NCBI GenBank assembly: GCA_964613805.1
Contig: CAZTJF010000009.1
Span: forward strand, 76,176 to 140,175
DNA: 64,000 nucleotides
From: XYD12-FULL-36-8 sp964613805
Lineage (GTDB): Bacteria; Bacteroidota; Ignavibacteria; Ignavibacteriales; Ignavibacteriaceae
Direction: 5' to 3'
Shown here in pieces: positions 34,982-44,250 of this stretch. How positions within the stretch are numbered: the first letter of the stretch is position 1; each line of letters opens with the position of its first letter. Under the pieces are notes generated by a model that saw nothing but the letters and a program-made list of their open reading frames with translations, did no database searches and was not told the DNA's origin. The translations under genes and the position numbers were made by a program.

Positions 34982-37555
34982 TTGAAACAGACAAAAATTA
35001 AAAGATCACAAATATTTTTTGGAATATTACTGCTCTTCACTTTCACTTCAATTCTAAATGCACAAGATTTCCTTATGCAAGGATGGTACTGGGATTATCC
35101 AAAAACTGCAAATGGGTACATATGGGCGGATACCGTAAAAAACAAAGCATTAGAATTAAAAAATGCTGGATTTACTTATGTTTGGCTGCCACCGTTATCA
35201 AGGGCAAGCTCCGGCAGTTTTAGCAATGGTTACGATGTAAAGGATTTGTACGATTTGGGTGAGCACGGTCTTGGCTCTACCGGATTTGGCAGCCGCAGCA
35301 GAGTTAATAATCTAATTACACAGTTTAATAATGTCGGAATGAAAGCTGTTGCAGAAGCAATTTACAACCATCGCGATGGTGGAAGAGCTGAGATTAATAC
35401 CGCAGTGAAGAATTACATAAATGCATATGACTGGACAAGAGCTAATACTGGTTACAATCCCTATCCTTATGATCGCTTCCGGTTAATTCTTCCAATCGGA
35501 GGGACAACGGGCAATATTGCAGGTGATTATTATTTCAAGCTTAGTTCTGTTTCTGGTCACAACAGATTCAATGGATTTCAGTATCGTGTTTATATGCACA
35601 CAAATAGAAAGGGTTGGCAAAACTTACCCGATACAACTGAAGTTGAACCGAATGGAGGTAGTGATTGCGGACAGGGCAACAACACTATTCAGTTAGGCCG
35701 GTATATGAACGCCGTGGTTGATAATCCGGCTACATGCAGAACTGATGAGTTTTATTTGAATCTTTCAGCCAGTGATTATTATTCTGCGGGTGATACAATT
35801 TACATTTACTTTGATAAAAGGACTAGTGACTATTCGGATGTAAGAATTTACGGTATTTGGTCGAGTCCAAGAGGACAAGATATTGCTAATGAAATAGCTT
35901 ATCAAACTTATACTGATTTTATGCATTTGCCAAGCGGGCGCGGCTTTATGAACTTTGAAAACTTCAAACCAAACTCAACTAATCATACTAAACTTGACGG
36001 CGATTGGGATTGGTTTTGGTTCTATTACGATTATGATCAGAATGTACAATCTACGAAAACAGTGCTTTTTGATTGGACGAAATGGCTATGGAACGATGTT
36101 GGAATCCGCGGATTAAGAATGGATGCTGTTAAACATTATCCCCCGGAATTTGTTGGCGATCTTTTAGACACGTTACACTCAAAAGGAATAAACCCAGGTC
36201 TAGTTGTCGGAGAATTTTATGATGGAAATACATGGTTACTAAAAAATTGGGTTGATCAAGTGCTTTATCACATGGACCATTCAACCAAATTGGCAATTAC
36301 TCCTCGTGTTTTTGATTTTTCACTTTTCTTCGCTCTTGAGCAAGCTTCCGACCAATTTGGTTATGATGTTCGGAATGTATTTAATGCAAGTGTTGTTGAT
36401 GCTCAAGGATTAAGTGGAGCCAATGTAGTAACTTTTGTAAATAATCATGATTTTAGATTTTCTGGTCAACCTGTAGATAACGATCCAATTCTTGCTTATG
36501 CATATATACTTACTAATAATCAGATTGGATTACCCTGCATTTACTATCCGGATTATTACTATGTACCGGGGTTTTCAAATGGCGGTTTAAAACAGAAGAT
36601 TAATCAGCTAATAAGTGTTCACAAACAATATATATTTGGTTCCACTGCGCGGGAATATCTTACAAGATTCGAAACTCCACACAATCCGTTTTTTAATTCA
36701 GGTAGTGCAAGTACAACTCTGGCTTACCAATTAAGAAACACTCCATCTGGTAATGATGTAATTGCAGCTATTAACTATTCAGGTGAACCGCTCGATATGT
36801 GGGTTGGGCTAAACATGGCCGGAATTTCTGACGGCACAACTTTCGGAGATCAAATAGGTAATTCTCTCCTACAAACTTTAACCGTTTCAGGTGGTAGAGT
36901 AAACATCAAACTCCCTGCACGCAGTTATGCTGTTTGGGTTGAAGGTCAGACACCTATTAATTCTTCTTTAAAATTGAATTTAACTGCATTGTTGGAGGGA
37001 TTCTATAATGGCAGTATCATGACTCCAGATACAGTATTAGTTGAGATTAGAAATGCAACGACGTACGATTTAGTTGAGAACAAAAAAGTTGTACTTAATT
37101 TATCTGGTCAGGCTACAGTTGCTTTTTCCTCACTATCAAATGGAGTTAATTACTACATTGCAGTCAAGCATCGCAATTCGATAGAGACATGGAGCAAGTC
37201 ACCCCAGCAATTTACTGGCGGAATATTAAACTATAATTTCACCACAGCAGCCACACAAGCATATGGGAATAACATGAAACCGAATGGAAGTAAATGGTGT
37301 ATCTTCAGCGGCGACGTTGACCAGGACGGGATAGTTGATCTGGCAGATTTAGTCTTAGTGGATAATGACAATGCAAACTTTGTAACAGGTAATGTCCCTA
37401 CAGATATTAATGGCGATGATAAAAGCGATTTATCAGATTTGATGATAGTTGATAATAACAATGCTGCATTTGTAGGAAAGGTAGTTCCGCCGGGAACTTT
37501 ATCTAGCAAAGAAACGAGAGTACAAATTCGAGCATCCAACAATGATCAAAAATAA
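34982..37555 (+). CDS. Secreted alpha-amylase (GH13) with dockerin-like tail
   Basis: Exported GH13 glycosidase of 857 residues that should cut alpha-glucans. After a signal peptide (to about residue 28), the barrel shows AEAIYNH (residue 124), GLRMDAVKH with nucleophile D381, VVGEFYDG with acid/base E411 and VNNHDF with D490. Residues about 165-300 are an inserted domain. From about residue 660 a module LNLTALLEGFYNGS is shared with the protein at 37996, then a pair of EF-hand-like dockerin repeats, GDVDQDGIVDLADL and DINGDDKSDLSDL. There is no NYPNPFNPST sorting motif. The start is a TTG with AGGA eight bases upstream. A terminator follows at 37581. Confidence 0.88.
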   Translation: MKQTKIKRSQIFFGILLLFTFTSILNAQDFLMQGWYWDYPKTANGYIWADTVKNKALELKNAGFTYVWLPPLSRASSGSFSNGYDVKDLYDLGEHGLGSTGFGSRSRVNNLITQFNNVGMKAVAEAIYNHRDGGRAEINTAVKNYINAYDWTRANTGYNPYPYDRFRLILPIGGTTGNIAGDYYFKLSSVSGHNRFNGFQYRVYMHTNRKGWQNLPDTTEVEPNGGSDCGQGNNTIQLGRYMNAVVDNPATCRTDEFYLNLSASDYYSAGDTIYIYFDKRTSDYSDVRIYGIWSSPRGQDIANEIAYQTYTDFMHLPSGRGFMNFENFKPNSTNHTKLDGDWDWFWFYYDYDQNVQSTKTVLFDWTKWLWNDVGIRGLRMDAVKHYPPEFVGDLLDTLHSKGINPGLVVGEFYDGNTWLLKNWVDQVLYHMDHSTKLAITPRVFDFSLFFALEQASDQFGYDVRNVFNASVVDAQGLSGANVVTFVNNHDFRFSGQPVDNDPILAYAYILTNNQIGLPCIYYPDYYYVPGFSNGGLKQKINQLISVHKQYIFGSTAREYLTRFETPHNPFFNSGSASTTLAYQLRNTPSGNDVIAAINYSGEPLDMWVGLNMAGISDGTTFGDQIGNSLLQTLTVSGGRVNIKLPARSYAVWVEGQTPINSSLKLNLTALLEGFYNGSIMTPDTVLVEIRNATTYDLVENKKVVLNLSGQATVAFSSLSNGVNYYIAVKHRNSIETWSKSPQQFTGGILNYNFTTAATQAYGNNMKPNGSKWCIFSGDVDQDGIVDLADLVLVDNDNANFVTGNVPTDINGDDKSDLSDLMIVDNNNAAFVGKVVPPGTLSSKETRVQIRASNNDQK

Positions 37556-37580
37556 CTGATATAACAAAATATCTTTTCTA

Positions 37581-37609
37581 GAAGGGGGCTGTGGCTCCTT
37601 CATTTTTTT
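37581..37609 (+). terminator. Terminator after the amylase gene
   Basis: GAAGGGGGC, short loop, GGCTCCTTC (imperfect stem) then a run of seven T, 25 bases after the amylase stop codon. Confidence 0.7.
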
Positions 37610-37794
37610 ATTTTTAAAAATTGGATCTAATTTGCTTACACTTCAAACTAGAATTTGTTTTTCCTATCATTTTCTTTAAATTTGTTCACGCGATAAGCAA
37701 GAGTTCTTAAAATTATTGGTGTCAAAGTTGAATCCGTCCGTCTCAGCCAGAGGCCGACTGATCTAGCAGATTGGTTAGAATAACTTTCCATTTC

Positions 37795-37837
37795 GGGGTC
37801 GTAGTTCAGTCGGTTAGAAAGCCTGCCTGTCACGCAG
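37795..37837 (+). pseudogene. 5' fragment of tRNA-Asp(GTC)
   Basis: The 43 bases have the form of the 5' half of a tRNA-Asp: acceptor strand GGGGTCG, then TA, a D-arm with GTTCAGTCGGTTAG, and an anticodon arm CCTGC-CTGTCAC-GCAG with anticodon GTC. The sequence then breaks into unrelated AT-rich DNA just before the last base of the anticodon stem. The T-arm and 3' acceptor strand are absent, so it is not a working gene. The rest of 37611-37917 has no supported feature. Confidence 0.75.
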
Positions 37838-37917
37838 CTATTTAAATTTCACATAATCATTTCTTTTCTTGTTCCTCTTTCCTCCAGTAACAATGTCCTA
37901 ACCTTTTTATTCCATTT

Positions 37918-37995
37918 CCTTGAATTAAAAAATTATAATACTTATTTTACATTTGTCAAACATTTATTTTACAAATAAATCTCTTGGGAGGAGAT
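37918..37995 (+). repeat. Leader duplicated upstream of secreted gene (copy 2)
   Basis: Second copy of the leader at 33487-33565, from CCTTGAATTAAAAAATTA to TTGGGAGGAGAT before the ATG at 37996. Confidence 0.8.
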
Positions 37996-39156
37996 ATGAT
38001 AAAACTAATCACAATTCTCTTTTTTTTATTAAGCATTTCTGCATATTCTCAACCAGTTATGGATGGTAATTTTGATGGTGAGACAGTTTGGGGTACACCA
38101 AAATCTGTAGCTGATAATAATACAGGCTGGGCTTCAGCTCAGGCAAAGAAGTTTTATGCAACTGCCGATGCAAACTATCTTTACTTAGGAGCTGAAGTTA
38201 CTGCTTCCCACTGGATGGCATGGGCTTTTATTATTAATACAAAACCTGGAGGCGCCACATCAGATTCATGGGCACGCAGAGTCTATTATAACCACACAAA
38301 TTTACCAGATTTTACTGCTCGAGGTCATTTTAATAGTTATGCTGAAATTTATAAGTGGACTGGGACTGAATGGCAGCGAGACCCTGACAGTGGATTAGAT
38401 TCATCGGAATTTGGAGAAAACGTTGCTGGGGACCTTGCGGACGGTTGGGTGGAAATTAGAGTACCTCAAAGCACTTTGGGTTCACCTTCGGTCGGAGACA
38501 TTCAATTTTATATAACAGGTGATTATAATGAGCACGGTTGTTTTGATGCTTGCCCGGATGATTCTGTTGCGACTAGTTGGACTGATTCTACCACAATAAG
38601 TAACTACCAATCAAATATTATTTTTTCTAAAACATTGAACCTCACTGCACTAATCGAAGGATTCTATGATGGCAGTGCAATGGTTTCAGATACTGTTAAG
38701 GTAGAATTACATAACACATCATCACCTTATGGTTTAGTTGACCAAGCTAAAGTTGCACTAAGCACATCTGGAGTCGGAACTGGCAACTTTTATTCAGCAG
38801 CAGAGGCAACAAATTATTATGTAGTATTAAAACATCGTAATGCACTTGAAACTTGGAGCGGAAGCACTCCGCAGTTTAGCGCTGGAGTAATGAGCTACGA
38901 TTTCACATCTGCACAGAGTCAAGCATACGGAAGCAATATGATGCAGAAAGGCATCAAATGGTGTGTTTTCAGCGGAGATGTTAACCAGGACGGAAGCGTT
39001 GATCTATCAGATTTGATTGAAGTTGATAATGATAATGCTAACTTCGTAACCGGTTATGTTCCTACAGATGTTGATGGTAACCTTAGCAGTGACTTATCAG
39101 ATATGATTATTGTTGATAACAACAATGCAGCATTTGTTGGAAAAGTCACACCATAG
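37996..39156 (+). CDS. Secreted CBM9-like protein with dockerin-like tail
   Basis: Exported protein of 386 residues. Its first 200 or so residues closely follow those of the protein at 33566 (signal peptide, MDGNFDGETVWG, AKKFYATADANYLYLGAEV, HTNLPDFTARGHF). Its last 180 residues instead follow the tail of the amylase: LNLTALIEGFYDGS, then EF-hand-like repeats GDVNQDGSVDLSDL and DVDGNLSSDLSDM, ending NNAAFVGKVTP. It is thus a mosaic of its two neighbours. No catalytic domain is visible; a binding or scaffold role is possible. The ATG follows GGGAGGAG. Confidence 0.78.
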   Translation: MIKLITILFFLLSISAYSQPVMDGNFDGETVWGTPKSVADNNTGWASAQAKKFYATADANYLYLGAEVTASHWMAWAFIINTKPGGATSDSWARRVYYNHTNLPDFTARGHFNSYAEIYKWTGTEWQRDPDSGLDSSEFGENVAGDLADGWVEIRVPQSTLGSPSVGDIQFYITGDYNEHGCFDACPDDSVATSWTDSTTISNYQSNIIFSKTLNLTALIEGFYDGSAMVSDTVKVELHNTSSPYGLVDQAKVALSTSGVGTGNFYSAAEATNYYVVLKHRNALETWSGSTPQFSAGVMSYDFTSAQSQAYGSNMMQKGIKWCVFSGDVNQDGSVDLSDLIEVDNDNANFVTGYVPTDVDGNLSSDLSDMIIVDNNNAAFVGKVTP

Positions 39157-39189
39157 GGTATAACAACATATAATAATAAATAAACAATA

Positions 39190-39218
39190 GGGGTATTGTT
39201 CACAAAGAGCAATACCCC
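39190..39218. terminator. Perfect 9-bp hairpin
   Basis: GGGGTATTG, an 11-base loop, CAATACCCC, 34 bases after the secreted gene's stop. It lacks a long T-run, so termination strength is uncertain. Confidence 0.5.
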
Positions 39219-39384
39219 AAAATTAAAAATTCCATGACAAAATGAGGGCAAATAATTATCTCATTTCCGATATCGAGAACAAAGAAGAGATAAAATCGAC
39301 TTATTTTAGAAAATATATTTTATCAATTAAGATTTAATGGAAGGGAAATGTTTTTTGTGAGTCTGTAAAATAATTAGATTAATT

Positions 39385-39413
39385 GGCTGTCAATATTTGA
39401 CAGCCATTTTTTA
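39385..39413 (+). terminator. Rho-independent terminator
   Basis: GGCTGTCAA, TAT, TTGACAGCC then a run of six T. It stands between a + strand gene and the convergent TonB-dependent receptor gene. Confidence 0.8.
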
Positions 39414-39428
39414 TCGTTTCATTAAAAA

Positions 39429-41867
39429 TCAAAATTTATATCTTATCCCAAATGAAGGAAGAATGGGCCACAGCAGTACTTCTTCTGGGGTAGGTTTTGA
39501 GAAGCCGGGTGTTTTATACTCATAACCTTGAATGTTTTTGAAATTGAAAGCATTGCTGACATCAATAAAAACATTCAGAGCAGAGTTTGAAAACATAATA
39601 TCTTTGCTGACTCGTAAATCAATTCTTTTATATGATGGTAAATATGCAGAATGAATTCTTTCAAATTGCCATTCCCATGTTCCATAATTATTTACTGCAG
39701 TTCTCGGCGTGTAAGGAAATCCACTGCCAAAATATCCCTTTAAGCTAAAACTCCAATTTGATCCTAAATCCAAACTCGAAATGAAGGCTAACGAATGCCG
39801 TTGATCGGTGTATCTTGGATATTCTCCAATATTATCTTCTAAGTTATCTTCATTAGCAAATAACAATCCATAACTTAGCCAGCAATAAAAACTTGGGATG
39901 CTCAATACCGCATAAAGATCAAAACCTTTTGCAGATCCGACTGCATCATTGCATCCTGAATAGATCAACCTTTCAAATACTCCAACTCTTGATGAGACAA
40001 GATTGGTATAGTCTTTATAATATAATTCGGCTTTAACTTTAAGAAAATCATTTAACCGATCAGAAAAGAATATTGTATGATCCAAACCCAATATGTAATG
40101 GATTGCTGATTGCGATTGTGTATTTGTATCTGAAGATATCGATGAAGATAGCTGGCGATAAATTGGTGATTGATAATAATAACCCCATGCTGCTCTCAAA
40201 GTGGTTTGTTCCTGCAATTTGTAACCAACATTTATCCTAGGACTGAAGGTTAAATCTTTGTTCAAATCGAAATAATCAAATCTTCCACCAATGTTCAAAG
40301 TTAAATCATCTGAAAATTGTAAAATGTTTTCAATGTATCCATTAAATTTATAAGAATTAACATCTATAGGTTTATCTTTAGCAAAGTCTCCTTGTGCAAT
40401 GATCGTATCAATATCTGTTACGTTCGGGTTATTAAAATTGTTTTGGCGGATGAAAGTGTATATATCATCTGTAACTTGATCGTAAAGAATATTTTTGTAA
40501 CTCAGCCCGAGACTTACTTCATACACAGGCGAAAACTGATGAGCGAAATCTGTTTTAAATTCAAGGGTTTTAATTTTTAAAGTATCGAACGTCAATCTTT
40601 CATTATGATACCTGTCAAAGTAATTAATGTTGTTACTTATAACATCAATATTTTGATTATTGTCTTCACGATATAACCTGTACTCATTATTTATTTCATC
40701 GTAGTAAGAAATTTCTCCTTTGATAGTGGTTGAACCCGATAAGATGTTTATACTTTGAATATCAAACAAATTTGTGTAATAAGTTGCATTATAGTCTTCA
40801 TTTTCGTTTCTAAAAATGCTGTACTGTGCATCTTGCCCTTGGAAATCTCCGATGAATGATGATGATGGCTTTTGTTTGCTCGGTTGATAGGTAAATTTAT
40901 CTCCCGCATGAATAAATTCAAATAATAATTTATTTATCGGAGAAACATTATACGATAGAACACCTTGAAAATCATAAAAAGATGGTTTCATTGAAGAAAT
41001 GTCTTCATAGTCAATCAATGAAATCAAATACTCTAAATAACTTTTGCGGAAACCTAAAATGAAAGAACCATCTTGTGTAAACGGACCTTCAACATATCCA
41101 TCTAAATATGCTAAACTTAAAGATGCAGCTCCAGAATATTTTTCTTTATTTCCTTCGCGATACAAAATGTTCAAAACAGAACTCATCTTATCACCATACT
41201 TAGCACTGTAACCGCCTGTAATCAAATCAACTTTGTTAATTAAATCTACATTGAAAATTCCAACACTTGCATTTGCAACTTCCTTGATGTGAAAAGGTTC
41301 GTAAACCTGGGCGTTATTTACTAAAACTAAATTTTCATCTTGATTGCCGCCCCGTACATTAAAGTCAGCTTTGAATTCATTGTTGACTGTTATTCCTGGG
41401 AGCGATTGAATGGAGCGTAAAATATCAGGCATTCCGGCAGATATTTCTCTAATTCTTTCACTCTGCATTGATAAGCTGCTGATTTCAGATAACTCTGTAT
41501 TTTTATTTGTGCTTGAGTAAACCGTCACTTCTTGCAGATAAATGCTAATCGGTAAAAGAACAAATAAATTTTCCTCACCATAAGTTATGCTTCTTAAATC
41601 AATCGTTAGACTCTTGTAACCAATGTAACTTATTATTAAGTAATCAGCATTGGTGGAATATTTCAAATTAAATTTACCTTTTAAGTCAGTAGTTGTGCCG
41701 ATTTCTGAATCTTTCATCATTACATTAGCATAAGGCAGAGGGTCAAGAGATTGACCATCAATTACTTTTCCGATAATTGTTCGATCAGTGGTTTGCGAGA
41801 AAATTAGTGTCGCCCCACAAAGCAGAAATGAAATAAATAATACTTTCAGTCTATTAAATTTTACCAA
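39429..41867 (-). CDS. TonB-dependent receptor
   Basis: Outer-membrane TonB-dependent receptor of 812 residues. A signal peptide (to about residue 25) is followed by a carboxypeptidase-D-regulatory-like domain (residues 30-110, with GKVIDGQSLDPLPYANV), then the plug (MPDILRSIQSLPGITVNNEF, FNVRGGNQDENLVLVNN) and a barrel ending FGIRYKF with a terminal aromatic, as for outer-membrane barrels. The ligand is unknown; no SusD, heme or siderophore gene adjoins, so nothing points to a sugar. The start is a TTG at 41867 that places the basic region KFNRLK before the hydrophobic core. It is divergent from the Wzi-like gene. Confidence 0.87.
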   Translation of the reverse strand: MVKFNRLKVLFISFLLCGATLIFSQTTDRTIIGKVIDGQSLDPLPYANVMMKDSEIGTTTDLKGKFNLKYSTNADYLIISYIGYKSLTIDLRSITYGEENLFVLLPISIYLQEVTVYSSTNKNTELSEISSLSMQSERIREISAGMPDILRSIQSLPGITVNNEFKADFNVRGGNQDENLVLVNNAQVYEPFHIKEVANASVGIFNVDLINKVDLITGGYSAKYGDKMSSVLNILYREGNKEKYSGAASLSLAYLDGYVEGPFTQDGSFILGFRKSYLEYLISLIDYEDISSMKPSFYDFQGVLSYNVSPINKLLFEFIHAGDKFTYQPSKQKPSSSFIGDFQGQDAQYSIFRNENEDYNATYYTNLFDIQSINILSGSTTIKGEISYYDEINNEYRLYREDNNQNIDVISNNINYFDRYHNERLTFDTLKIKTLEFKTDFAHQFSPVYEVSLGLSYKNILYDQVTDDIYTFIRQNNFNNPNVTDIDTIIAQGDFAKDKPIDVNSYKFNGYIENILQFSDDLTLNIGGRFDYFDLNKDLTFSPRINVGYKLQEQTTLRAAWGYYYQSPIYRQLSSSISSDTNTQSQSAIHYILGLDHTIFFSDRLNDFLKVKAELYYKDYTNLVSSRVGVFERLIYSGCNDAVGSAKGFDLYAVLSIPSFYCWLSYGLLFANEDNLEDNIGEYPRYTDQRHSLAFISSLDLGSNWSFSLKGYFGSGFPYTPRTAVNNYGTWEWQFERIHSAYLPSYKRIDLRVSKDIMFSNSALNVFIDVSNAFNFKNIQGYEYKTPGFSKPTPEEVLLWPILPSFGIRYKF

Positions 41868-42091
41868 TCGTTATTCCCGAATATTTTGATTGAAATTAAA
41901 TTTTGTAACCGTAATTTACTTAACATTCTAAGTAATTTACTTTTGAAATAGAAAAACGTTAAAAAAATATAACAATTTTTGTTCCTAATGCACTAAATCA
42001 ACAGCACATAAAAATAGTTACTTTGGAATATTATTTGACATCTATTTTCATTAAAATAACACCCGTGTTTCACAACAAATAAGAGAGATTA

Positions 42092-43783
42092 ATGAAATCA
42101 GTAGTAATTATTATCATCAGTATTTTTATCGGCCAATATTCAGCTAAGGCGCAGTTAGTATCTGAACCTCTACATAAGGAAATTTACTTATATCTTGAAA
42201 GACTAAATCATAAAGGAATCATTGAACTTGATGATTTGTTCAAACCGTTTTCAAGAAAATACATTTCAGAAAAGCTGATAGATGCTCGAAGTAACTTAAA
42301 TAAGCTTACTGATCTTGAGAGGGAAGAACTTGAATTTTATGAGAAGGATTACTATTGGGAAATAAGTACTGCTAATAAACGTTCAATTGAAGAGGATTTG
42401 AATTATTTTGAACGTGATAATGCTGGCAGATACAGAATTTTTTCTTACAATGATCATATCTTTAAGTTCCAAGCAAAACCATTATTGGGTGTTGATGTTT
42501 CATACATTGAAAAGTATAGAAACATGCACATGCTCATGGGTTTGAGTACCTATGGATATTTACTTGATAAAATAGGTTTCAGTTTGGATATAAGATCACA
42601 CAATGAGAGAGGTGATGCACTAGATCCTTATCGTGAATTTACACCCCAAACAGGTATTATACCGACAATATCACAGCAAGGTAAAGATATAGGATATAGT
42701 GAAGTAAATTCATCTGTTACTGTAGATTGGGGTTGGGGTAATGTTGTCGCGGCAAAAGAGCATATTGAATATGGTTATGCAAAGTATGGTAACATTATCC
42801 TTTCAGATAAAGCACCATCATTTCCACATATACGCTTGCAAATCAAACCAGCTGATTGGTTTAATTTTTATTACTTTCATGCCTGGCTTTCATCAAATGT
42901 GGTTGATTCTGCTAAGGTTGCAGAATATAAAAGAGACATTTATGTTGGAAAATATTTTGCTTGGCACGCTCTTGTAGTAACTCCATTTAAAGGATTTGAT
43001 TTTTCAATCGGTGAGTCTGTAGTTTATGGAGACGAAGTAGAGTTTCTTTATTTGATGCCCGTTATGTTCTATTTCTTTGCAGATGAATACTTAACCAACA
43101 AACAGGGCAAACCCGGTGATGCAAATCAGCAAATATTTTTAACCGTCAGTTCAAAAAATCATATTAAGAACACTCATTTATATGGAACTTTATTCGTAGA
43201 TGAAATGACAATTGGCGGAATTAATGGTTCTATAATTGCTAATCCCACATATGGCGGTGCTACCAGTCGAAGACAGAGAACTCAGCTAGGATTTACTCTG
43301 GGTTTATCCGTTACTGATTTACCAATTGATAACCTAACATTCTCATCCGAATATACAAGAATAAATCCTTTTGTCTATGGACATCATGACCCGGCTCAGA
43401 CCTATGCAAACAATTCTTATTTATTGGGGCATTGGATTGGTCACAATGCCGATTTACTATATCTAGATTTGACTTACAGAATCATCAGAGGACTTAAGGC
43501 AGAAGTCTGGTCTGCATTTATAAGAAAGGGAAGTGATGACTATAGCGAACAATATGGAACTGTTCAACCCGATTTTTTATTTGGTCTTGAATCTATTTAT
43601 AAAGGTGAATACTCAGGATTTAAGTTGAAAAATTTTGGTTTGAATTTAAAGTATGAATGGGTTCATGATTTAAATATTGAAACAAGATTTAAAATGACCT
43701 CTATTTCAAGAAGACAACCAGATGGTTCATTCAGTGATAAAAAGAATAATGAATTTTCCTTCTCAATAAATTATGGTTTATAA
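42092..43783 (+). CDS. Wzi-like outer-membrane beta-barrel protein
   Basis: Exported protein of 563 residues. A signal peptide (to about residue 20) is followed by a soluble stretch with PLHKEIYLYLERLNHKGII, then a long series of amphipathic strands ending in NEFSFSINYGL. The stretch SEYTRINPFVYGHHDP and a following LGHWIGHNADLLYLDLTY resemble the capsule-assembly Wzi barrel, a lectin that holds capsule at the surface. No capsule locus adjoins. The call rests on patterns rather than a firm motif, and an unrelated barrel is possible. GAGAG stands a few bases before the ATG. Confidence 0.6.
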   Translation: MKSVVIIIISIFIGQYSAKAQLVSEPLHKEIYLYLERLNHKGIIELDDLFKPFSRKYISEKLIDARSNLNKLTDLEREELEFYEKDYYWEISTANKRSIEEDLNYFERDNAGRYRIFSYNDHIFKFQAKPLLGVDVSYIEKYRNMHMLMGLSTYGYLLDKIGFSLDIRSHNERGDALDPYREFTPQTGIIPTISQQGKDIGYSEVNSSVTVDWGWGNVVAAKEHIEYGYAKYGNIILSDKAPSFPHIRLQIKPADWFNFYYFHAWLSSNVVDSAKVAEYKRDIYVGKYFAWHALVVTPFKGFDFSIGESVVYGDEVEFLYLMPVMFYFFADEYLTNKQGKPGDANQQIFLTVSSKNHIKNTHLYGTLFVDEMTIGGINGSIIANPTYGGATSRRQRTQLGFTLGLSVTDLPIDNLTFSSEYTRINPFVYGHHDPAQTYANNSYLLGHWIGHNADLLYLDLTYRIIRGLKAEVWSAFIRKGSDDYSEQYGTVQPDFLFGLESIYKGEYSGFKLKNFGLNLKYEWVHDLNIETRFKMTSISRRQPDGSFSDKKNNEFSFSINYGL

Positions 43784-43874
43784 GGGAAATTGAATATTTC
43801 CTTTGAAAAGAGAACGAAAGAATTTAGTAGTTATAAATTCAGTTCTGGATGATTTTGGATAAGGATAGATAAAT

Positions 43875-43958
43875 GCGGAGAGGGCGATCCCATTGGGAGA
43901 ACTTGCGGTACAGTATTACCCGTACGACGGTTTAGTCCCACTGGGATTGGTTTCAGCC
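43875..43958 (-). pseudogene. Rearranged partial copy of tRNA-Ser
   Basis: On the minus strand this matches the tRNA-Ser at 44251-44340 from the D-loop (GGCTGAAACCAA) through the variable arm (near-identical GTACGGGTAA-ACTGTACCGC) to the acceptor end (CGCCCTCTCCG). The 5' part is missing. Where the anticodon and T loops should be it carries 11-bp palindromes: TCCCACTGGGA at 43936-43946 and TCCCATTGGGA at 43888-43898, as written on the + strand. It cannot fold as a working tRNA. Confidence 0.75.
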
Positions 43959-43966
43959 GGAAAAAG

Positions 43967-44215
43967 TTAAATAATACCTTCATTCATTAACCAATGATAA
44001 CTACCAAGAGATTTGAAAAACTTCTCTCGTTTCTTCGCTTCGGAACGAGAATTAAATTCTTCGAGGTAAAATAACTCCCAAGGAATATATCTTTTTGTAA
44101 AAGTAGACAAACCAAGATTATGCTCAAAGAGTCTTTTCTCTAAATCTGAAGTATGACCGAAGTAGTGTTTGTTAGAAGAAATGCTTTTGAGAATGTAAGT
44201 ATGAAACTTACCCAT
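43967..44215 (-). CDS. Small GIY-YIG nuclease-like protein
   Basis: A single-domain GIY-YIG protein of 82 residues. The GIY motif appears as HTYILKS (Y7) and YIG as HYFGHT (Y18-F19-G20), ten residues apart. R28 in EKRLFEHN and E64 in EAKKREKFFKS occupy the catalytic Arg and metal-binding Glu positions. Small GIY-YIG proteins are often labelled UvrC-like, but their roles are mostly unknown. The gene lies directly downstream of an intact tRNA-Ser and ends eight bases before a partial copy of that tRNA, suggesting a mobile or homing origin. Confidence 0.82.
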   Translation of the reverse strand: MGKFHTYILKSISSNKHYFGHTSDLEKRLFEHNLGLSTFTKRYIPWELFYLEEFNSRSEAKKREKFFKSLGSYHWLMNEGII

Positions 44216-44250
44216 ATAAGAAAATAATTTTGAAGAGGGAACTATTTTTG

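Noticed and set aside
37648..37833. Minus-strand open frame of 61 codons over the tRNA-Asp fragment
   Set aside because: Its N-terminus is just the antisense translation of the tRNA piece, it has no ribosome site and no recognisable domain.
39429..41867. SusC-type glycan receptor
   Set aside because: No SusD gene adjoins and the protein is shorter than typical SusC; a general TonB-dependent receptor is all that can be said.
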